In this document: in pieces, positions 26,886 to 32,619 of the stretch | Numbering within the stretch: position 1 is the first letter of the stretch | How the letters are laid out: every line of letters begins with the position of its first letter | Origin: an uncultured Hyphomicrobiales bacterium | Lineage (GTDB): Bacteria; Pseudomonadota; Alphaproteobacteria; Rhizobiales; Hyphomicrobiaceae | Length of the DNA: 35,553 nucleotides | Assembly (NCBI GenBank): GCA_902826715.1 | Contig: CADEFX010000018.1 | Coordinates: forward strand, 1-35,553 | Direction: 5' to 3' | Program-made: the position numbers and the translations under genes | Notes under the pieces: model-generated | The model's input: only the letters and a program-made list of their open reading frames with translations | What the model was told of the DNA's origin: nothing | Databases searched by the model: none

Positions 26886-26914
26886 TTGACAGGCCGATGC
26901 GGCCCGTGGCAAGA
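26886..26914 (+). promoter_or_regulatory. Possible promoter of the FYDLN-acid gene
   Basis: A perfect -35 box TTGACA is at 26886-26891. The base pattern 17 bases on (GCAAGA) is a poor -10. It lies back to back with the aroA promoter, 26 bases away. Confidence 0.4.
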
Positions 26915-26949
26915 GCACCGCAAATTTTGTCGGAATAGGAAGAATGGCG

Positions 26950-27315
26950 ATGGCCAAGAAAGCTGACCGCGGCACCAAGCGGACGTGCCAGAACGCGTCC
27001 TGCGGATCCCGTTTCTACGATCTGGCGCGTGATCCGATCACCTGCCCGGTATGCGGCACTGTCTACGCTCTGGCACTTGCGCCGCTTGCCGAGGAAAGAA
27101 CGCGACGGCCAGTCAAGAAGCCCGAATATGTAGCTCCCAAGCCGGCAGCCGAACTGCCTGAGGCCGAGGGCGAAGACGCGCTGGTGGATGCCGAGGCCGG
27201 CGAGGCCATCGCGGCCGATGATGATGAGACCTTCCTCGAGGAAGAGGAGGAGGATGGCGGTGACGTCTCCGGCATCATCGGCGGCCCCGTGAGCGAGGGC
27301 GGCGAAGAACCCTGA
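26950..27315 (+). CDS. FYDLN-acid domain protein (TIGR02300 family)
   Basis: A 121-residue protein of unknown function found mainly in alphaproteobacteria. The N-terminal zinc-ribbon-like part has four Cys in CQNASCGSRFYDLARDP and TCPVCG, and the C-terminal half is a long acidic tail rich in Glu, Asp and Ala, ending in a Gly-rich segment. The family-defining FYDLN reads FYDLA here. Two ATGs are close together. AGGAAG at 26937-26942 is 7 bases before ATG 26950 but almost touches ATG 26944, so 26950 is preferred. It is transcribed divergently from aroA, as is usual for this family. Function is not known. Confidence 0.85.
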   Translation: MAKKADRGTKRTCQNASCGSRFYDLARDPITCPVCGTVYALALAPLAEERTRRPVKKPEYVAPKPAAELPEAEGEDALVDAEAGEAIAADDDETFLEEEEEDGGDVSGIIGGPVSEGGEEP

Positions 27316-27359
27316 GACTGGATGGACTTATCCCCAGGAAGCGGGCGGACAAGATTTGC

Positions 27360-27388
27360 TTGCGCAAATGGTGATGGGGAACTAGGTA
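27360..27388 (+). promoter_or_regulatory. Possible promoter of tRNA-Ala
   Basis: TTGCGC (27360-27365), 17 bases, then TAGGTA (27383-27388), about 40 bases before the tRNA. The -35 overlaps a small palindrome, ATTTGC-TTGC-GCAAAT. The match to consensus is modest. Confidence 0.3.
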
Positions 27389-27435
27389 AGCGGCGCCGGC
27401 AGGGATTTCCCGCGCCGACACTTCCCGACAGGTTT

Positions 27436-27511
<76 letters not shown>

Positions 27512-27554
27512 GGAAGGCCTGAACTGTCGATCTGCTGACGCCTGCTGGTTTCCG

Positions 27555-27581
27555 CCGCCGGCGGTGGCCGCATATGCGGCC
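27555..27581. promoter_or_regulatory. Two palindromes between tRNA-Ala and the MFS gene
   Basis: CCGCCGGCGG (27555-27564) and GGCCGCATATGCGGCC (27566-27581) are perfect palindromes one base apart. The second ends 5 bases before the GGAG of the MFS gene. They may form a terminator for the tRNA transcript or an operator for the transporter. Confidence 0.4.
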
Positions 27582-27597
27582 GTGTCGGAGACCATCC

Positions 27598-28836
27598 ATG
27601 CAGGATAAGCACGGGGCCGACGGCCAGCCCACAGGTGTCGGCCCGAGGCTCAAAACCTCCTTCGCTGAGTTCGTTGTGCTCACGGCGCTGTTGATTTCGC
27701 TGACGGCGATGTCGATCGACATCATGCTGCCGTCGCTGCCGCAGATCGGCGCCGCCTTCTCCGTCGCCCACGCCAACGAAACGCAGCAGGTTCTTACCAG
27801 CTACATGCTCGGCCTCGGTATCGGCCAATTGGTCTGGGGCCCGCTCTCGGACCGCTTCGGGCGCAAGTTTCTGTTGCTGCTCGGGCTGCTTGTCTTTGTG
27901 CTCGGATCGCTCGCCTGTTTGCTGGCGCCGACGTTGGGTGCCATGCTAGGCGCACGCGCAGTCCAGGGGTTCGGTGGCGCTGCCGCTCGCGTCATCTCGG
28001 TTGCTATCGTCCGCGACCTGTTCGCGGGGCGCCAGATGGCACGCGTCATGTCGACCGTCATGACGGTTTTCATCGCCGTGCCGATCTTTGCCCCATCCGT
28101 GGGCCAGGCCCTCGCGCACGTCGGCAACTGGCGCTGGAACTTCTATGTCCTGCTGTCCGCCGGCCTTATCGGCATGGTGTGGGCTGGCTACCGCCTGTCC
28201 GAGATGGCACGACCCGCTGGCGCCGGTAGGCTCGGCTTCATCGATGGATGCCGGGCCGTCCTGAGCAACCGCGTCACGCTGGGCTACACCATTGCCAGCG
28301 GCTTCATGTTTGCGTGCCTCGTCAGTTACATCAGCAGCGCGCAGCAGGTTTTCGTCGATGTCTACGCTCTGGGTTCGCTATTTCCGGTCATGTTTGGCGC
28401 CATTGCCGGCAGCCTGGCAGTCGCCTCATTCGCCAATGCCCGGATGGTACAGCGGCTCGGCATGAGGCGCGTCTCGCACAGCGCGCTGTTCGCGTTGCTG
28501 GTGGTGGCCTCGGCCATGTCGCTGGTATCGCTCGTCGGCCGGCCGCCGCTCTTCGTCTTCGGCCCGCTCATGGCCCTGGCTTTCTTCTGCTTCGGCCTGA
28601 TGTTCGCGAATTTCAATGCCATTGCCATGCATCCCATGGCTCATGTGGCCGGCACGGCCGCCTCGTTCATCGGCTTCACCTCCACCCTGATCGGCGCGTC
28701 CCTTGGCTGGATCGTCGGGCGCCTGTTCGACGGTACGGTCCGGCCGCTGGCCATCGGCTTTCTTCTGCTCGGGATCGCGGCATTGGCGTGCGTCCTTGTT
28801 GTCGAAGGCCGAAAGGGCTTGTTCAAGGGCGAATAG
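27598..28836 (+). CDS. MFS transporter, Bcr/CflA drug-efflux type
   Basis: A 412-residue inner-membrane protein with about twelve hydrophobic segments, fitting a DHA1-type proton-coupled exporter. The first segment ends in SIDIMLPSLPQI, the loop 2-3 motif A reads GPLSDRFGRK, and the motif near segment 5 is VFIAVPIFAPSVGQAL. These fit the Bcr/CflA group (bicyclomycin, chloramphenicol or sulphonamide export). The substrate cannot be read from sequence. GGAG at 27587-27590 lies 7 bases before ATG 27598, favouring it over the in-frame ATG at 27574. The two palindromes just upstream suggest local control, but no regulator gene is adjacent. Confidence 0.88.
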   Translation: MQDKHGADGQPTGVGPRLKTSFAEFVVLTALLISLTAMSIDIMLPSLPQIGAAFSVAHANETQQVLTSYMLGLGIGQLVWGPLSDRFGRKFLLLLGLLVFVLGSLACLLAPTLGAMLGARAVQGFGGAAARVISVAIVRDLFAGRQMARVMSTVMTVFIAVPIFAPSVGQALAHVGNWRWNFYVLLSAGLIGMVWAGYRLSEMARPAGAGRLGFIDGCRAVLSNRVTLGYTIASGFMFACLVSYISSAQQVFVDVYALGSLFPVMFGAIAGSLAVASFANARMVQRLGMRRVSHSALFALLVVASAMSLVSLVGRPPLFVFGPLMALAFFCFGLMFANFNAIAMHPMAHVAGTAASFIGFTSTLIGASLGWIVGRLFDGTVRPLAIGFLLLGIAALACVLVVEGRKGLFKGE

Positions 28837-28915
28837 GCTCCCAAACGGCACTTGACGAGTTCCGTCAGCGCGTCGTTCCCTGTCACAGATCAAGGTTTGT
28901 GGAGCGCGAATTGAG

Positions 28916-29467
28916 ATGGCACGAGTGAGCATCAAGCGCCGCGAGGATCTCGCAGAGGATTTGCGGCCTCTTTGGGACCGCATGCAGGCCTATGGCGACT
29001 TCGCGAACATGGCAGGGGCCATGGCCCACCGCCGCCCGATCTTCGAGCACATCTGGTCGCTGCTGATCGCGCTCGGTGAGAACCCGGTCATCTCCAAGCG
29101 CCATCTCTACCTGCTGATGGTCGTGACCTCGCAGATCAACCACTGCGCCTATTGCGTTGCCCACGATCAGCCCAAGCTCGCCGCCTACGGCCTGTCGGAG
29201 GACGGCGCCGCCCGTCTCCTCGACTTCAAGGATCATCCCGAACTCGACGAAGCCGACAAGCTCGTCGTCGAATACGCCATCGCCGTGAACAACAATTGGA
29301 ACCGCACGCGCGATGATGTATTTGCGCGGCTCGGCAAGCATTTCACTGAAGCCCAGATCGTCGATCTCACATTTCGCACGGCGTTGACCGGAGCTTTCAA
29401 CCGGTTCAACGACATCCTGCAGATAGAGACCGAGACGGTCGGCTTGACGCGCGAGGCGGCCGAGTAG
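28916..29467 (+). CDS. Carboxymuconolactone decarboxylase / AhpD-like family protein
   Basis: A 183-residue all-helical protein of the CMD/AhpD superfamily. The key site is CAYCVAHD, a CxxC followed by His, preceded by the helix LLMVVTSQINH. In AhpD-like proteins this pair is redox active and supports peroxidase or disulphide-reductase activity. True carboxymuconolactone decarboxylases lack the CxxC, so a redox role is likelier than aromatic catabolism. No peroxiredoxin gene is adjacent. GGAG at 28901-28904 lies 11 bases before the ATG. It is followed 25 bases later by argJ, so the two may share a transcript. The physiological substrate is unknown. Confidence 0.85.
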   Translation: MARVSIKRREDLAEDLRPLWDRMQAYGDFANMAGAMAHRRPIFEHIWSLLIALGENPVISKRHLYLLMVVTSQINHCAYCVAHDQPKLAAYGLSEDGAARLLDFKDHPELDEADKLVVEYAIAVNNNWNRTRDDVFARLGKHFTEAQIVDLTFRTALTGAFNRFNDILQIETETVGLTREAAE

Positions 29468-29492
29468 CCGCCCAGTTTGGAGACCACGCACG

Positions 29493-30743
29493 ATGGCCAA
29501 GGCCGCAGCAGCTGCATCCCCGTTCGCACCGGCAACCATTCCGGACATGCCGCCGGTCGAGGGCGTACGCTTCGCGGCTTGCGAGGCGGGCATCCGCTAC
29601 AAGGGCCGCAAGGATCTAATGCTCGCCGTTTTCGCCGAGGGCACCGCGGCCGCTGGCGTTCTCACCCAATCCAAGACCTGCTCGGCGCCTGTGTTGTGGT
29701 GCAGGCAGAAACTGAAGACCGGCACGGCGCGCGCGCTCGTCGTAAACTCCGGCAATGCCAATGCCTTCACCGGTCGCAAGGGCCATGAGGCTGTGAGCAT
29801 CACGGCCGACTTCGCGGCCAAGGCTGTCGGCTGCACGCCGCAGGACGTGTACCTCGCGTCCACCGGAGTTATAGGCGAGCCGCTCGACGCCGCGAGTTTC
29901 GCACACCGCCTCAAACACCTGAACGAGGTGGCCAGCACGGCAGGCGGCGCCGATGCCGCAAGTGCCATCATGACCACCGACACGTTCCCGAAGATCGCGT
30001 CGCGCACGGCCCGCATCGGCGGTGTCGAGGTCACTATTGCCGGCTTCTGCAAGGGCGCGGGCATGATCGCGCCCGACATGGCAACCATGCTGTGCTTCAT
30101 CTTCACCGACGCGGCCATCGCCCAGGCGCCGCTGCAGCGTCTCGTCGCAGAAGGCGCGGCAACCAGCTTCAACTGCATGACGGTCGATGGCGATACCTCG
30201 ACCAGCGACACCTGCCTGCTGTTCGCCACCGGCGCTGCCGGGAAGCGCGGCCAGGCGTCCGTCACCGAGGCGAACGACCCTGCGCTCGGCGATTTCAAAG
30301 CGCGACTTGATGAGCTGATGCGCGACCTCGCCATCATGGTGGCGAAGGACGGCGAGGGGCTTTCGAAATTCGTCACGCTCGATGTCACGGGCGCGGAGTC
30401 CGACGCGGCTGCGCGCAAGATCGGCCTCGCCGTCGCCAACTCTCCTCTGGTGAAGACCGCCATCGCCGGCGAGGATCCCAATTGGGGCCGCATCGTCATG
30501 GCTGTCGGCAAATCCGGCGAGGCCGCCGACCGCGATCGTCTCTCCATCTGGTTTGGCGATCGCATCGTCGCGCGAGACGGCGAGCGCGCGCCCGAGTATC
30601 ACGAGCCCACCATGGCCGCGTACATGCAGAGCCCGGAGATCAACATCCGCGTCGATGTCGGCATCGGCAACGGCCGCGCCCGCATCTGGACCTGCGACCT
30701 GACGCACGGCTACATCTCGGTCAACGCCGACTACCGCAGCTGA
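29493..30743 (+). CDS. argJ: Bifunctional ornithine acetyltransferase / N-acetylglutamate synthase
   Basis: A 416-residue enzyme of arginine synthesis that moves the acetyl group from N-acetylornithine to glutamate. The bifunctional form can also use acetyl-CoA. The autoproteolysis site and nucleophile lie in KGAGMIAPDMATML, cleavage being expected before Thr198, giving alpha and beta chains. STGVIGEPLD (oxyanion region), TTDTFPK and the C-terminal EDPNWGRIVMAVGKSG with the final NADYRS are all family-typical. The open frame is full length. It is followed 17 bases later by mutT. Confidence 0.97.
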   Translation: MAKAAAAASPFAPATIPDMPPVEGVRFAACEAGIRYKGRKDLMLAVFAEGTAAAGVLTQSKTCSAPVLWCRQKLKTGTARALVVNSGNANAFTGRKGHEAVSITADFAAKAVGCTPQDVYLASTGVIGEPLDAASFAHRLKHLNEVASTAGGADAASAIMTTDTFPKIASRTARIGGVEVTIAGFCKGAGMIAPDMATMLCFIFTDAAIAQAPLQRLVAEGAATSFNCMTVDGDTSTSDTCLLFATGAAGKRGQASVTEANDPALGDFKARLDELMRDLAIMVAKDGEGLSKFVTLDVTGAESDAAARKIGLAVANSPLVKTAIAGEDPNWGRIVMAVGKSGEAADRDRLSIWFGDRIVARDGERAPEYHEPTMAAYMQSPEINIRVDVGIGNGRARIWTCDLTHGYISVNADYRS

Positions 30744-30760
30744 CCGGGCGAGGGCCGCCC

Positions 30761-31168
30761 ATGAGTCGTGACGTTCTCCTCGTGGCGGCGGCCGCCCTCG
30801 TCGACCGCGATAACCGGGTCCTCATCGCCCAGCGTCCGGCCGGCAAGAGCATGGCTGGTCTGTGGGAGTTCCCGGGCGGTAAGGTCAACCAGGGTGAGAC
30901 GCCGGAGGCCGCACTCGTCCGCGAGCTGAAGGAGGAACTCGGCATCGACGTCTGTGACGCCTGTCTCGGGCCTTTCACCTTTGCCAGCCACAGCTATGAG
31001 GCGTTTCACCTGCTGATGCCCTTGTATCTCTGCCGCAAGTGGGAGGGCGAAATCGTCCCGGCGGAGGGGCAAGTCATCAAATGGGTCAGGGCCACCCGGC
31101 TGGCCGACTATCCCATGCCGCCCGCCGATTTGCCGCTCATCCCCATGCTGAGGGATTTGCTCGGCTGA
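30761..31168 (+). CDS. mutT: Nudix hydrolase, 8-oxo-dGTP diphosphatase (MutT)
   Basis: A 135-residue sanitising enzyme that hydrolyses oxidised dGTP to prevent A:T to C:G mutations. The Nudix box (Gly40 to Ile62, with Glu46, Arg54, Glu55, Glu58, Glu59) follows the pattern GX5EX7REUXEEXGU exactly. MAGLWEFPGGK before it and FHLLMPLYLCRKWEG after it are typical of MutT rather than other Nudix families. The open frame reaches upstream into argJ, but ATG 30761, preceded by a GAGGG stretch and 17 bases after the argJ stop, gives the normal length. Confidence 0.93.
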   Translation: MSRDVLLVAAAALVDRDNRVLIAQRPAGKSMAGLWEFPGGKVNQGETPEAALVRELKEELGIDVCDACLGPFTFASHSYEAFHLLMPLYLCRKWEGEIVPAEGQVIKWVRATRLADYPMPPADLPLIPMLRDLLG

Positions 31169-31368
31169 TGCGCATGCTTTGCAGAATATGCCCAGGCGGG
31201 TTCCGGCGCGTGCTTGCGTTAGGAAAGGTGTGCTAGATTTGAAACAGGTTGCGCCTAGGTTAACGACCTGATGCCCGGAACGAGAAGCGGGGCGTGCGGA
31301 CTCCGACGGTCAACACGGGCTCGTATCGTTAAGGCGATGCACAGGCGGTCAATAGGGTACAGTTCCGT

Positions 31369-32619
31369 ATGCCGTGGAAACGATGGCCGTTGGGCCTGGC
31401 CGCTATTGCTCTGATCGGTGCCGCGTATGCGGGCCGAGACCAGTTGCGGCCGTTGTGGGACACCGTCGCATCGGCGTTTCCTGCGGCGGAACAGAAAGTG
31501 GCCGGCAAGGGCGACGGCAAGCAGGCGCGGTCCGGCGCATCGGGGCCGCCGGTCACAGCGGCGTTGGCTGTCGAAGCCGATATGCCCATCATCCTCTCCG
31601 CACCAGGGACGGTAGAGCCGCTCGCCACCGTCGCCATCAAGCCGCGGGTCGATGGCCAGATCATAGAGGTCGGTTTCCAGGAAGGCGCGCTTGTCACCGA
31701 GGACCAACTCCTCTTTCGCCTCGACGATCGCCTCATGAAAGCGCAGATCCGGCAGGCCGAGGCCAACGTCGCCAAGGACGAGGCGACCTTGCGCGACGCT
31801 CAGTCGACCTTGCAGCGGCGCGAGGCTCTCGTCGGCCGCAAATACGTGACCGAAGCCTCCGCCGAAACCGCGCGCCACACTGTCGATGCCCTGACCGCCG
31901 GCATTGCGGCCGGCCGCGCCCAGCTCGAGATGCAGAAGACGCAGCTCGACTATCTCGTCATCCGCGCACCTATCACAGGCCGCACCGGCAGCATCGGGGC
32001 CAAGCTCGGCGCCACGGTGCGGGCGCAGGATGCGGCGGCGCTCGTGACCATCAATCAGACTCGGCCCATCACTGTCAGTTTCTCGGTGCCGCAGACGGAA
32101 CTTGGCGCATTGAAGAAGGCGCTTGCCTCCAAGGCGAGCGCTGAGGTGACCGTGAGGGGTACGCGCCCGGCCACGCTCACCGGCAGCATCGCCATGGTGG
32201 ACAACCAAGTCGACAAGATGACCGGCACGGTACAGGCCAAAGTCACCGTCAAGAATGCCGACGAGACGCTCTGGCCGGGGCAGGCCGTTGACCTTGCCCT
32301 CACCGTGGAGACCAAATCCAAGGTGGTATCGGTGCCCGCAAGTGCCGTTCTGCCGGCGCAGCAGGGGATGCTGGTCTGGGTTATCGGGGCCGACAGAAAT
32401 GTGATGCCGCGCACCGTTGTCGTCGATCGTATTGTTGGACAGACGGCATTCCTTCGCGATGGGCTGACGAGTGGGGAACGCGTGGTGACCGATGGGCAGA
32501 TCAGGCTCTCCTCTGGTGGCAGCGTCAGCGTGCAAAATCCCGATGCCGCGCCTTGGGTTCCGGCGAAGGCGACCCCTAGGCCAATGGAAGAGGCTGAACG
32601 GAGCGGAGCCGGGCCTTGA
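31369..32619 (+). CDS. RND efflux pump periplasmic adaptor (membrane fusion protein)
   Basis: A 416-residue adaptor linking an RND permease to an outer-membrane channel. A single N-terminal hydrophobic segment (about 5-22) anchors it. Then come a lipoyl half-motif (GTVEPLATVAIKPRVDGQI), an alpha-hairpin (about 125-190, heptad-rich, EANVAKDEATLRDAQ), the second lipoyl half (LDYLVIRAPITGRTG), a beta-barrel domain (about 220-300) and a membrane-proximal domain. The sequence resembles MdtA-type adaptors. The stop codon overlaps the TTG start of the permease (TTGA at 32616-32619). The 200-bp upstream gap (31169-31368) shows no gene and no convincing promoter. Substrate unknown. Confidence 0.93.
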   Translation: MPWKRWPLGLAAIALIGAAYAGRDQLRPLWDTVASAFPAAEQKVAGKGDGKQARSGASGPPVTAALAVEADMPIILSAPGTVEPLATVAIKPRVDGQIIEVGFQEGALVTEDQLLFRLDDRLMKAQIRQAEANVAKDEATLRDAQSTLQRREALVGRKYVTEASAETARHTVDALTAGIAAGRAQLEMQKTQLDYLVIRAPITGRTGSIGAKLGATVRAQDAAALVTINQTRPITVSFSVPQTELGALKKALASKASAEVTVRGTRPATLTGSIAMVDNQVDKMTGTVQAKVTVKNADETLWPGQAVDLALTVETKSKVVSVPASAVLPAQQGMLVWVIGADRNVMPRTVVVDRIVGQTAFLRDGLTSGERVVTDGQIRLSSGGSVSVQNPDAAPWVPAKATPRPMEEAERSGAGP

